Shown piece by piece: positions 27,224 through 34,829 of a DNA stretch of 62,879 nt (positions within the stretch are counted from its first letter, which is position 1; every line of letters starts with the position of its first letter). The stretch is from Clostridia bacterium (lineage in GTDB: Bacteria > Bacillota_A > Clostridia > Christensenellales > Aristaeellaceae). The notes beneath the pieces were generated by a model. It saw only the letters and a program-made list of their open reading frames with translations. It had not been told where the DNA came from and did not search any database. The stretch is from contig BNUH01000008.1 in the NCBI GenBank assembly GCA_025997215.1, positions 1-62,879 of the forward strand, given 5' to 3'. Made by a program: the position numbers and the translations under genes.

Positions 27224-27970
27224 ATGCCGATTGCTGAAGCGAACGCCGTAATATCGGTAACAGGGCTGAGTAAACGATTCGGCGCTAACGAGGTGCTGCG
27301 CGACATCAACTTCACGGCGCAGCGCGGTGAGGTCGTGTGCGTGATCGGGCCATCCGGCTCTGGCAAGAGCACGCTGCTGCGCTGTGTGAATCTGCTGGAG
27401 ACGCCCAGCGGTGGTACTATCACATTCCATGGACGGGATATTCAGGAGAAGGGATTCCCGCTGCGCGAGTATCACGCGCGGGTCGGGATGGTGTTTCAGC
27501 AATTCAACCTGTTCCATAACATGACCGTGCTGAATAACTGCGTCACGGGCCAGCGCAAGGTATTGCGCCGCAGCCGCGAGGAGAGTGAGCGAACGGCGAT
27601 GCGTTACCTGGCCATGGTTGGTATGGATAGATACCGCGGTGCCAAGCCCGCTCAGATATCCGGCGGTCAGAAACAGCGTGTGGCGATAGCGCGCGCGCTG
27701 GCTATGGATCCTGAGGTGCTGCTGTTTGACGAACCTACATCCGCGCTGGATCCCGAGACGGTAGGCGAGGTGCTATCCGTCATGAGGGAATTGGCGCGCA
27801 GCGGATTGACGATGATTGTCGTCACTCATGAGATGGGGTTCGCCCGCGAGGTCGCCAACCGCGTCGTATTCATGGATGGCGGGCTGATAGTCGAGGAGGA
27901 CACGCCGGAGCGGATATTCACCCAGCCAGCACAGGCGCGCACGCGGGAGTTCCTGGCCAGAGTGCTGTGA
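27224..27970 (+). CDS. Polar amino-acid ABC transporter ATP-binding protein (GlnQ-like)
   Basis: The start is ATG 27224, just after GAGGAG, giving 248 residues. Walker [34 protein letters not shown] (Q-loop), signature [20 protein letters not shown], Walker [20 protein letters not shown] and switch [21 protein letters not shown] are typical of GlnQ/HisP. It lies 4 bp after the permease stop, as in a three-gene uptake operon. Confidence 0.95.
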   Translation: MPIAEANAVISVTGLSKRFGANEVLRDINFTAQRGEVVCVIGPSGSGKSTLLRCVNLLETPSGGTITFHGRDIQEKGFPLREYHARVGMVFQQFNLFHNMTVLNNCVTGQRKVLRRSREESERTAMRYLAMVGMDRYRGAKPAQISGGQKQRVAIARALAMDPEVLLFDEPTSALDPETVGEVLSVMRELARSGLTMIVVTHEMGFAREVANRVVFMDGGLIVEEDTPERIFTQPAQARTREFLARVL

Positions 27971-28340
27971 GACGGGATGTTTGTCGGTGTGACCGAAAGT
28001 ATAACTTTGTTTTTCAGTTTAACGATTGTTTCTACAAGTAATCAAAATCATCGGAGGACCGTCGCAGGTATCCTCGTATGTCAGAAAAAGTTATCAATAA
28101 GCTGTTTAACAGCGATTTATAAATATATGACTCTGACTTCTGTTCCTGCTTTTAAGTTGGATAACTATATCTATCAGCCCCTATAAAAACATTGAAATAA
28201 CCTCGCTAAAGTGCAAATCCGCCGAACGCCTAAGAGCCTGCCAAAAACATTTATTCTCCCCATATACAATCAACCATACTTCCAACAAGTCTATATAGTG
28301 AAGAGCGCAATTCACACCCCATGACAAGGCGAGGTGAAGT
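27971..28340. other. Non-coding AT-rich gap
   Basis: This 370-bp stretch is AT-richer than its surroundings and no frame has both a ribosome site and a recognisable product. A TATATAG tract lies about 40 bp before the ECF sigma start, but I could not fix a promoter. No terminator-grade hairpin is seen after the ABC operon. Confidence 0.5.
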
Positions 28341-28829
28341 ATGGACAAGGACGATTTCGAACGGCGGATACTGCAGATGCTGCCGACACTGCACTCCATC
28401 GCATGGTCATACTATGGAAGCGTACATGACAGTGCGGACGCCATACAGGATGCTATCCTGAAGGCATGGGCCAAACGCGGCTCGCTGCGCGGCGCGGAGC
28501 TATTCCGTCCATGGGTCACCCGGATATTGATCAATCGGTGCAAAACCGGTCTGAACAGGCGTGCGCGGATAGAGGCGATCCCGACAGATCCCATGCCCGA
28601 GCGTACAGCGCCGGACGGTACATCCGACACGGAGCTGTATGAAGCCATACGCACACTCACGCTGAAGGAGCGCGTGCCGCTGATGATGTATCATATAGAA
28701 GGTTACTCGACCATCGAAATCGCCCGTATACTTCGTCTGCCCAAGGGCACGGTGACATTCCGGCTGATGCGCGCCAGGCAGCGGCTAAAGATTTTGTTAG
28801 GAGGATACGGTGATGAAACGCAGAATTGA
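28341..28829 (+). CDS. ECF-type RNA polymerase sigma factor
   Basis: A 162-residue sigma-70 family protein of the extracytoplasmic-function type. Region 2 spans about residues 8-70 (HSIAWSYYGSVHDSADAIQDAILKAWAKRGSLRG, the -10 binding helix) and region 4 about 105-155 (LTLKERVPLMMYHIEGYSTIEIARILRLPKGTVTFRLMRARQRLK, the -35 helix-turn-helix). GAGGTG precedes the ATG. The next gene, overlapping by 17 bp, encodes a membrane-anchored protein that is the likely cognate regulator. Confidence 0.93.
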   Translation: MDKDDFERRILQMLPTLHSIAWSYYGSVHDSADAIQDAILKAWAKRGSLRGAELFRPWVTRILINRCKTGLNRRARIEAIPTDPMPERTAPDGTSDTELYEAIRTLTLKERVPLMMYHIEGYSTIEIARILRLPKGTVTFRLMRARQRLKILLGGYGDETQN

Positions 28830-30123
28830 GCGAACTGTTCCCGATCCGCTTACAGCCAGACTAACGCGCGCGGCACTGTTCTCGGAGCTGCCGATTGAAG
28901 TGGCGGTGCGAGCACGCTATTCCTTTAGGAAAATAGAATTTGAGGAGGCTAATCCCGTGAAAAGAAAGATGATGCTGCAGCCTGTTATCCTTATTATACT
29001 CCTATTGGCGCTATGCGGTGCGGCCCTTGCTACCACCATGTGGGACAGCGGCGCGCTGCTCAGCTGGCTGAATCCAAACCGAGAGAAGCCGAGCTCGTTG
29101 ACGGATAACGCTCAGAGCGTCGGCGTAACCATCGCCGGTAAGACCGTTAACGTGGCCGTCTCCGACGCAATATACGATGGCGGCGGCATCATATTGCCTT
29201 GGACGGTCGAGAATCTGACGGACGACACGCTGTATATATTACAGGGCATCAGTGTAAACGGTTTGGGTGTTTCAAGCGGAACGATGTATAACTCTGATTA
29301 TACTATCATTAAACCTCATGAGGTTGTGGAATGCGGCGTTTCTGGGCTGATAGCGGAGTATTCCGACAATGATGCTGTGGTAAGCTTAATTCTGGATGTA
29401 TTCCGCTTGAATGGGGATCCGGTTCGTGTGGATTACCCGGATTCGGCCGAATACAACCATGATAACGCAGCCACATACGCGGCGTATATTAAGATGATAG
29501 ATGATCTCTTCGCTGAAGGGATTGTAGCCATCGAAGGCGACGGTTCCATAGCGATTGGTCAAACTATCGTGGCCGACGATGATGGGAGCCTAGAGCTGAA
29601 AGCGTCATCCGAATACGGCGAACTGATAGCGGTTACGGGCAAGGCTACATTGATCGAGAAGCTGAACGCGGATTTTGACCTTAAAATAACCAATTCCGCC
29701 AGTGCAGTTACACTGCCGATAGTTAAGGATAATGGTTACTATGAACTGCGCGTTACACAGGCAGACATGCATCTCGACTCGCTGATTGTCACAGCGGAGG
29801 TGGTTTTCCAGACCTATGAGGAGGCTATGAAGTACACGCCGTACAACGAGTCGAAAACGGACCTCAATTGGCAAATTAAGGTAAGCGATGCAGATAATGC
29901 CGACAGCTTTGCATACGCGGCCTCATGGGGCGTGGTAAACAACGAGCCGAAGGAACGGCCCGACGGTACGTGGGTTTGGGAATACCAATTCGGCGCGTCT
30001 AATCTTGTCAGGCAGCCCAGGGGGATTACCTTAACCCCGTACTGGGGCAGTATTGAGAAAGGCGAATCGGTGGCGCGGCCTGAGGACGCTATAACAATTA
30101 TACTTGATACTGTCGGTCAATAG
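28813..30123 (+). CDS. Membrane-anchored protein, putative cognate regulator of the ECF sigma factor (DUF4179-like)
   Basis: With ATG 28813, 7 bp after AGGAGG, the product has 436 residues. A cytoplasmic N-terminus of about 55 residues rich in basic residues is followed by one membrane helix (PVILIILLLALCGAALATTM) and a large extracellular beta-rich region without cysteine clusters. Encoded directly after and overlapping an ECF sigma gene, it resembles DUF4179-type proteins found in that position in Firmicutes, which act as anti-sigma factors or sensors. I do not recognise the ligand or a zinc-binding anti-sigma motif, so the role rests on context. Confidence 0.55.
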   Translation: MKRRIERTVPDPLTARLTRAALFSELPIEVAVRARYSFRKIEFEEANPVKRKMMLQPVILIILLLALCGAALATTMWDSGALLSWLNPNREKPSSLTDNAQSVGVTIAGKTVNVAVSDAIYDGGGIILPWTVENLTDDTLYILQGISVNGLGVSSGTMYNSDYTIIKPHEVVECGVSGLIAEYSDNDAVVSLILDVFRLNGDPVRVDYPDSAEYNHDNAATYAAYIKMIDDLFAEGIVAIEGDGSIAIGQTIVADDDGSLELKASSEYGELIAVTGKATLIEKLNADFDLKITNSASAVTLPIVKDNGYYELRVTQADMHLDSLIVTAEVVFQTYEEAMKYTPYNESKTDLNWQIKVSDADNADSFAYAASWGVVNNEPKERPDGTWVWEYQFGASNLVRQPRGITLTPYWGSIEKGESVARPEDAITIILDTVGQ

Positions 30124-30150
30124 AAGTTTACCTTAATACCATGATTCAGA

Positions 30151-30178
30151 ATGACGGAGGCTATGATGCCTCCGTCAT
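30151..30178. terminator. Bidirectional terminator hairpin between convergent genes
   Basis: ATGACGGAGGC (30151-30161) pairs with GCCTCCGTCAT (30168-30178) around the loop TATGAT. It sits between the stop at 30123 and the convergent stop at 30184, serving both directions. Confidence 0.7.
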
Positions 30179-30183
30179 AATAA

Positions 30184-30747
30184 TTACCTGCCGTACAAGC
30201 TAAACACCTCATCCAAGTCGATACCAGAATCACTAATAATACGTTTCATTTGATCACACAAGTCCACAAACCATCGCGGCCCATCCTCATCGGCATTCAC
30301 GCCGCTGATTGAGAACAATCCATCAGCAGTATATATTGTCAAACGCGTAATATCGCCGTCCTGTACCCCGCTTTCCACCCAACCAGGAGCGCCGTTAGCG
30401 GCGATATCTTGCAGCGCTTGCTTGCTGAAAAGCTCGAAAGCGTCGTCGGGTGTGTCACCAACCTGCTCGTGGTAGACGTATACCTCAATAGACGGTCTGC
30501 CATCTTCAGCGCTGCAGTAGCTTGTTTCTTGAATTACCCGTGCGATGCATTGCTCGCCGTCAATCGATAGCTCAATCCGATAAATCGAGCCGAGCGCAGG
30601 GCCATAGTTGGGAGCTATATCGAGCTTTATGGACTGTATGGAGATAGCATCCGGTAATACCGATACCGTTTTACCAGTGCCGGAAGTGTTGAACGCCCCA
30701 GACAGTACCAGCAACATGGATAACATTAACGCGGCCGCCTTAATCAT
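30184..30747 (-). CDS. Secreted protein of unknown function
   Basis: A 187-residue protein with a short Sec signal (MIKAAALMLSMLLVLSGAFN) but no lipobox Cys. The mature part is mixed alpha/beta with three Cys (in EQCIARV, SYCSAEDG and VDLCDQM). I recognise no family. The start has an excellent site, GAGGAGGGGTGA. It follows the NifB-like gene by 69 bp on the same strand, so it could be read through from that operon, but nothing in the sequence links it to sulfur or nitrogenase chemistry. Confidence 0.6.
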   Translation of the reverse strand: MIKAAALMLSMLLVLSGAFNTSGTGKTVSVLPDAISIQSIKLDIAPNYGPALGSIYRIELSIDGEQCIARVIQETSYCSAEDGRPSIEVYVYHEQVGDTPDDAFELFSKQALQDIAANGAPGWVESGVQDGDITRLTIYTADGLFSISGVNADEDGPRWFVDLCDQMKRIISDSGIDLDEVFSLYGR

Positions 30748-30816
30748 AGAAACTCACCCCTCCTCACGGAGTCAGTCTACTACATTCGGCGGCTGCTGTC
30801 TAGTTTTGTCGTATTT

Positions 30817-31725
30817 TCAACCATGCGAGAACGTTTCAGTCACGGCGACGCGCCGGAAGCCCAGGTCAATGCCAATATCCTTTTCGCCGGGAACGCCTAT
30901 GGCGTCGGCGCGGCAATGCTGGCAGTGGCGGAACACGGTGATAAACTCCTCGGCGGAACGGCGCGCGGCGTCGATCTGGACGCAGGTGGGAATCGGCTCA
31001 TCAGATAGGAGCGCGTTGGGTATCAGCGGGATGATGTTGTATAAAGATGCGCCCGCTTCCGCGACTTTTCGGGCGATTCCTGCAATATGCTCGCCGTTAA
31101 TGCTGGGAACCAGCACTGTATTCACCTTGACGAGTATGCCTTTGTCAACAGCCAAGCGTATCCCGTTAAGCTGATTCGTTATCAACTGTTCCATCGCATC
31201 GACGCCTTTAAGCGCCACGCCGTCCAGCACTATACCGTCGCATAATTTTGTCAGCCGTACAGGATCAATATCGTTGACGGTGACGGTGAGCGTTTCTACG
31301 CCAATATCTGCCAGTTCATCGACATGTTCCGGCAATGTCAGGCCATTTGTCGATAAACATAGTATCAGCTCCGGAAATTCGCGCCGTATCCGTCTGAAGG
31401 TTTCCAGCGCATAAGGCGACGCGAGCGTATCCCCTGGCCCCGCGATGCCCGCAACGGTTAGGTTATCCGATGCGCGCAACGCCGCGCGGACACGTTCTAT
31501 GGCTTCCGCTGGGGTGATTATGCCGGACGTGACGCCCGGCCTATCCTCCCAACCGTTTATCGCGTGGCTGCAAAATCTGCAGCGGATGTTGCATCCGGGA
31601 CTGACGGGCAGGTGAATGCGGCCCTTAGCGTTCTTACGTCCGATTGAAAAGCATGGATGCAGCTCCGAGATTCGCTTTCCAGACTTAGCCGCCCATAGTG
31701 GATTGGCTGTTGCGCAATTGGTCAT
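30817..31725 (-). CDS. nifB: NifB-like radical SAM cofactor-maturation protein
   Basis: A 302-residue stand-alone NifB core. The radical-SAM motif is CNIRCRFC (Cys45, Cys49, Cys52) inside GRIHLPVSPGCNIRCRFCSH, matching the NifB consensus. ELHPCFS near residue 25 and the C-terminal HCQHCRADAIG (Cys268, Cys271) supply the extra Fe-S ligands specific to NifB, and AGIAGPGDTLA is also family-typical. NifB fuses two 4Fe-4S clusters and inserts a carbide to make the 8Fe-9S-C NifB-co. Its presence implies that the nearby NifDK-like protein holds a NifB-derived cofactor. It starts in an ATGA overlap with the NifX-like gene. Confidence 0.9.
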   Translation of the reverse strand: MTNCATANPLWAAKSGKRISELHPCFSIGRKNAKGRIHLPVSPGCNIRCRFCSHAINGWEDRPGVTSGIITPAEAIERVRAALRASDNLTVAGIAGPGDTLASPYALETFRRIRREFPELILCLSTNGLTLPEHVDELADIGVETLTVTVNDIDPVRLTKLCDGIVLDGVALKGVDAMEQLITNQLNGIRLAVDKGILVKVNTVLVPSINGEHIAGIARKVAEAGASLYNIIPLIPNALLSDEPIPTCVQIDAARRSAEEFITVFRHCQHCRADAIGVPGEKDIGIDLGFRRVAVTETFSHG

Positions 31726-32108
31726 ACGACATTCACCCTCTCACTATTTATTGAATCAGAATGAAATGCCTTGCCGCACTCCTTGACCGCGTCGTCGATG
31801 TAACCGCCGAATTCGAACGCCGCAATACCATGGGATTCCAGCATCGCGGCCGCTCCCGGGCCAATTCTGGATACGATAACGGCATGGCAATCCGATAGTT
31901 GCGTTACGGCATTCTGGAGCGCATCATCAGAATGCCCGCCGACACCGCACGCCGAAGCCACATCCCGGCGTTCGACGAAACGAAACGCCGCGTCTCTTAA
32001 CTTATCAGGCACATCCCACACATCCAGTATCGTCCATGAGGAACAGCGGCCGAAGTGCTGGTTGACGAGCTTGCCGTCGCTCGTTGCGACCGCGATGCGT
32101 ATGCTCAT
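31722..32108 (-). CDS. NifX/NafY-type cofactor carrier
   Basis: The 128-residue protein belongs to the dinitrogenase iron-molybdenum cofactor (NifX, VnfX, C-terminal NifB) family: [25 protein letters not shown] opens the fold, [11 protein letters not shown] and [25 protein letters not shown] follow. Such proteins carry NifB-co or a related cluster between NifB and the apo-reductase. Both ends overlap neighbours by 4 bp (ATGA), giving strict translational coupling NifH-NifX-NifB. A second, divergent NifX domain lies at the N-terminus of the product at 37352. Confidence 0.85.
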   Translation of the reverse strand: MSIRIAVATSDGKLVNQHFGRCSSWTILDVWDVPDKLRDAAFRFVERRDVASACGVGGHSDDALQNAVTQLSDCHAVIVSRIGPGAAAMLESHGIAAFEFGGYIDDAVKECGKAFHSDSINSERVNVV

Positions 32109-32992
32109 ATGTTCTGCCCGTCGCTCTCCTGCGCGCCTTGCGAAACAGCGAGCAATTCATCCGCCCAGGATGAAGCCCATTTGCGCAGGTCAGACACCTC
32201 AAGCGGCGCGGGCGTAGTCGACTTCTCATGCGAGGCTATGCGTTCCGCGAGAGCCATGTATCGCTTCGCCTGGTCGGAGTCAGGCGCTGATTGTATGGTC
32301 GTCTGGCCTTTTAGTTCAGACTGTGTAACTGTTACGGACCTTGGTATATATGATAGTATCTGCGTCTTTGTACGCTGGGCAAAGTCGTCGACTATATTCT
32401 TTTGATAGGGCTGGTTGATCGAGTTGGCGATGATGCCGCCCAGCAGCGCGCCGCCGGAATTCGAGTACTTCTGAATGCCCTTGAACAGATTGTTGGCCGC
32501 GTATATCGCCATAAAATCGGCGGATGATACCGTAAATACATGCTCGGCAATGCCTTCGCGGATGGGCATGGCAAAACCGCCGCAGACTACGTCGCCCAGC
32601 ACATCGTACAGCACATAATCCAGATCCAGCTTCTCAAACATGCGCTGCTGTTTGAATAGTTCGACAGCCGTGATGATGCCGCGCCCGGCGCAGCCCACGC
32701 CTGGCTGAGGCCCGCCTGCCTCGACGCAGTAGATGCCGTTGTAACCCTCGAAGATGACATCGGACGCGCTGACGCTCGATTTTTCGCGCAGTGTGTCGAG
32801 CACGGTCGGAATATATTCCCCGCCGCGAAGCGTGTTTGTCGAATCGCTCTTGGGATCGCAGCCAAACTGCATCACCTTAAAGCCCAACTTTGACAGCGCG
32901 GCGGATATGTTCGAGGTAGTGGTCGACTTGCCGATGCCGCCCTTGCCGTAGATGGCGATCTGTTTGATCTTCTTGCCCGTTTCTTTAGCCAT
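32105..32992 (-). CDS. NifH-like nitrogenase reductase (Fe protein) homologue
   Basis: A 295-residue homodimer-forming ATPase. The P-loop [14 protein letters not shown] (16-29), the switch I region [18 protein letters not shown], and both 4Fe-4S ligands, Cys101 (GVGCAGRGI) and Cys137 ([10 protein letters not shown]), are intact. Arg104 matches the ADP-ribosylated Arg of NifH. It would deliver electrons with ATP hydrolysis to the NifDK-like partner encoded divergently. The C-terminal 40 residues ([20 protein letters not shown]...) do not resemble NifH. It starts 42 bp after the DUF2292 gene. This is a nitrogenase-like (NFL) Fe protein; the subgroup needs a tree. Confidence 0.92.
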   Translation of the reverse strand: MAKETGKKIKQIAIYGKGGIGKSTTTSNISAALSKLGFKVMQFGCDPKSDSTNTLRGGEYIPTVLDTLREKSSVSASDVIFEGYNGIYCVEAGGPQPGVGCAGRGIITAVELFKQQRMFEKLDLDYVLYDVLGDVVCGGFAMPIREGIAEHVFTVSSADFMAIYAANNLFKGIQKYSNSGGALLGGIIANSINQPYQKNIVDDFAQRTKTQILSYIPRSVTVTQSELKGQTTIQSAPDSDQAKRYMALAERIASHEKSTTPAPLEVSDLRKWASSWADELLAVSQGAQESDGQNI

Positions 32993-33034
32993 GTTCCCCG
33001 TCCCTTCATAGATAGTTGAATCTATTACTTAACC

Positions 33035-33202
33035 TTATAACTTAACCTTTTCTGTTTTCTCCACACGAATGACGCGGTTATCCTGAATAATCAGGGTAAC
33101 GGTGCCGTGTTCTATCTCCTCGACAAAGCGCAATATGCGCTTGAGGTTCTCATCCGATATGGTCTTTGCGCTGGTCGGCGGCTGCCGCTCGGTCGTTTGC
33201 AT
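33035..33202 (-). CDS. DUF2292 (YezD-like) small protein
   Basis: A 55-residue protein found by reading the minus strand: MQTTERQPPTSAKTISDENL then KRILRFVEEIEHGTVTLIIQ and DNRVIRVEKTEKVKL. The H-G-T-V-T-L-I-I-Q-D-x-x-V-I-x-V-E-K-T-E-K signature is that of DUF2292, a family found next to sulfate and sulfur assimilation genes, including B. subtilis yezD. Its biochemical role is unknown. GGAGGAGG lies about 8 bp before the ATG. It is the first gene of the NifH-NifX-NifB operon and the best single pointer that the NFL system serves sulfur rather than nitrogen metabolism. Confidence 0.85.
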   Translation of the reverse strand: MQTTERQPPTSAKTISDENLKRILRFVEEIEHGTVTLIIQDNRVIRVEKTEKVKL

Positions 33203-33256
33203 GGCTCCGTCCTCCTCCCGATTACCTAGTAAACCTACGTTATAAGTCTGTGAATT

Positions 33257-33285
33257 ATTCTAGCCCCTACAGCACATTCTGTCAA
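33257..33285 (-). promoter_or_regulatory. Promoter of the DUF2292-nifH-nifX-nifB operon
   Basis: On the minus strand TTGACA (33285-33280), exact 17-bp spacer, TAGAAT (33262-33257). Confidence 0.8.
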
Positions 33286-33293
33286 GCATTAAT

Positions 33294-33312
33294 TCATATC
33301 ACGCCGATATGA
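33294..33312. promoter_or_regulatory. Palindrome between the two divergent NFL promoters: candidate shared operator
   Basis: TCATATC (33294-33300), 5 bp, GATATGA (33306-33312). It lies 8 bp from the -35 of the minus-strand promoter and 19 bp from the -35 of the plus-strand promoter, a position suited to one regulator controlling both arms. The regulator is not encoded next to it. Confidence 0.5.
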
Positions 33313-33331
33313 AAAGTATGAAAAATTCTTC

Positions 33332-33360
33332 TTGACATTTTCGCTCTGCAGTCATATAAT
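33332..33360 (+). promoter_or_regulatory. Consensus promoter of the nifKD-cysK-ABC operon
   Basis: TTGACA (33332-33337), 17-bp spacer, TATAAT (33355-33360): a perfect sigma-A consensus. Such a strong promoter implies control downstream, which the leader supplies. Confidence 0.85.
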
Positions 33361-33366
33361 GCCTTC

Positions 33367-33480
33367 AAGCCTAATACCTATTAACCATATCAGTTAAGAG
33401 GGGAATAACCCCGCGGCTGACCAGACATCTGGAGGTCGATCCAATGTGGATCGGCCTATGTTTTTTTGGAGGTGAGACTG
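33367..33480 (+). promoter_or_regulatory. Structured 5' leader with attenuator, candidate riboswitch
   Basis: The roughly 114-base leader contains a stem GGGG-AATAA-CCCC (33400-33412) inside a TCAG/CTGA closing pair (33390-33393, 33417-33420). A hairpin CCAGACATCTGG (33421-33432) follows, then a terminator. GACC (33419-33422) can pair with GGTC (33434-33437), which is the 5' arm of the terminator, so antiterminator and terminator are mutually exclusive. I cannot match it to S-box, SAM-II, Moco, TPP, T-box or other aptamers known to me. Confidence 0.6.
33434..33467 (+). terminator. Intrinsic terminator in the NFL operon leader
   Basis: GGTCGATCCA (33434-33443) pairs with TGGATCGGCC (33447-33456), ten pairs including one G-U, loop ATG, followed by a run of seven T (33461-33467) that abuts the ribosome site GGAGGTGA at 33468. 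Confidence 0.8.
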
Positions 33481-34815
33481 GTGTCAGACTTCATCGAACG
33501 CGCCAAGTTTTCCTGTGCGCTGGGCGGAGCGTTGACGACTATCGAGGGCATTGCCCGAGCGGTGCCGATCGTGCATGCTGCAGGCGGGTGCGCGGCGGCC
33601 TTGTCGGGTACGTACAATCTCGCGGCTGGGTATCGCGGTATTGGCTATTGCGGCGGGAATATGATCCCAACGACCAATATCGCCGAGAACAATATCGTAT
33701 TCGGCGGTGAGGATCGTCTGGCCGAACAGATCGAGAGCACGCTGGGCGCGTTGGATGCCGATCTGTACGTGGTGGTGTCCGGCTGCCAGGTGGAGATCAT
33801 CGGCGACGACACGGTCGCGGTGGCCAATCGTTTCCGCGATCGAAACGTCATCGGCGCATCCACGCCGGGCTTTTCGGGCAACACCTATAAAGGTTATGAC
33901 GCTGTGATGATCAGCATCGCGCAAAATGTGGTGGCGAAATCCGACGTCAAGGAACCGCTCACCGTGAACATCCTGGGCGTGGTTCCCGGCCACGACGTAT
34001 TCTTCAGAGGTAATCTGGATGAGATAAAGCGCCTGCTGGGGTTGATCGGCATTAAGGTTAATACATTCTTCGGCACAGGCGATACCGTTGAATCTATACG
34101 CACCTATGGTTCAGCATCGCTGTCAATAGTATTATCGCCTGTCGCCGGGAAAGCGGCGGCTAAGGCATTCCAGGAAACCCACGATATCCCGTATATCAAT
34201 GCGGAGATTCCCATCGGCCCGACGGGTACCGCAGAATTCATGCGTAAAGTAGGCGACGCATTAGGCGTCTCCAGCGAAAAAATAGACGCAGTCATCCGCG
34301 AGGAAACGGAGTATTACTATAGCTTCTTGGAACGTCTTGTAGACATCTACTCGGATCTGGATTTTCAACGATACGCGATTGTGGCTGCCGACAGTTATTA
34401 TGCGCACGCGGTGACGCGGTTTCTCGCGAACGACCTGGGTTGGGTTCCGTTCCTGACGAGTATTCATGATATCTCCGACGAGTACGCACAGGCTGACTAT
34501 GACGCGTTATTCCGTGATATTGATTCAGAACAGAAACCGATCGTGCTGTTTGAACCCAATTCATCCCAGATACTGGCAGCAGTGCGCGCCAACTGGCCGC
34601 ACAACCATAATGAAAAATTCTACAACTCGCTGTCGCCCGCGTATGTCGTGGGCTCAGTAATCGAGCGCGGTTTGGCTGAAAAGCTGGGTGCCGGGTTCCT
34701 GTCCGTAGCGTTTCCGGTGAGCAATCGTGTGATCTTAAATAAGGGCATAGCAGGGTTGAGGGGCGCGCTGACATTCGTTGAGGATCTCATCACCAACCTA
34801 GTATCGCAGCGATAA
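33481..34815 (+). CDS. Nitrogenase-like component 1 subunit, NifK-like
   Basis: The GTG at 33481 is 5 bp after GGAGGTGA, giving 444 residues. The oxidoreductase/nitrogenase component 1 fold is shown by three cysteines at the spacing of NifK P-cluster ligands: Cys12 (FSCALGGAL), Cys37 (AAGGCAAALSG) and Cys102 (VVVSGCQVEIIGDD, equivalent to the S-x-C-x-x-E-x-I-G-D-D block). An additional Cys57 (GYCGGN) is not a standard ligand. It is shorter than NifK (about 520) and precedes the NifD-like gene, the reverse of the usual order. It should form an alpha2-beta2 complex with the next product, holding a P-like cluster at the interface. Confidence 0.85.
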   Translation: MSDFIERAKFSCALGGALTTIEGIARAVPIVHAAGGCAAALSGTYNLAAGYRGIGYCGGNMIPTTNIAENNIVFGGEDRLAEQIESTLGALDADLYVVVSGCQVEIIGDDTVAVANRFRDRNVIGASTPGFSGNTYKGYDAVMISIAQNVVAKSDVKEPLTVNILGVVPGHDVFFRGNLDEIKRLLGLIGIKVNTFFGTGDTVESIRTYGSASLSIVLSPVAGKAAAKAFQETHDIPYINAEIPIGPTGTAEFMRKVGDALGVSSEKIDAVIREETEYYYSFLERLVDIYSDLDFQRYAIVAADSYYAHAVTRFLANDLGWVPFLTSIHDISDEYAQADYDALFRDIDSEQKPIVLFEPNSSQILAAVRANWPHNHNEKFYNSLSPAYVVGSVIERGLAEKLGAGFLSVAFPVSNRVILNKGIAGLRGALTFVEDLITNLVSQR

Positions 34816-34829
34816 AAAAGGAGAGCGAC

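Noticed and set aside
27977..28186. 69-codon open frame after the amino-acid ABC operon
   Set aside because: Very AT-rich, overlapping no ribosome site and resembling no protein; regarded as chance.
28280..28310. ECF-type autoregulatory promoter (CAACC ... GTCTA) before the sigma gene
   Set aside because: The spacing between the two boxes is about 13 bp, shorter than the 16-17 bp expected, so I do not claim it.
33367..33480. S-box (SAM-I), SAM-II, Moco or T-box identity for the NFL leader
   Set aside because: The conserved core blocks of those classes are missing; only the general terminator/antiterminator layout is supported.
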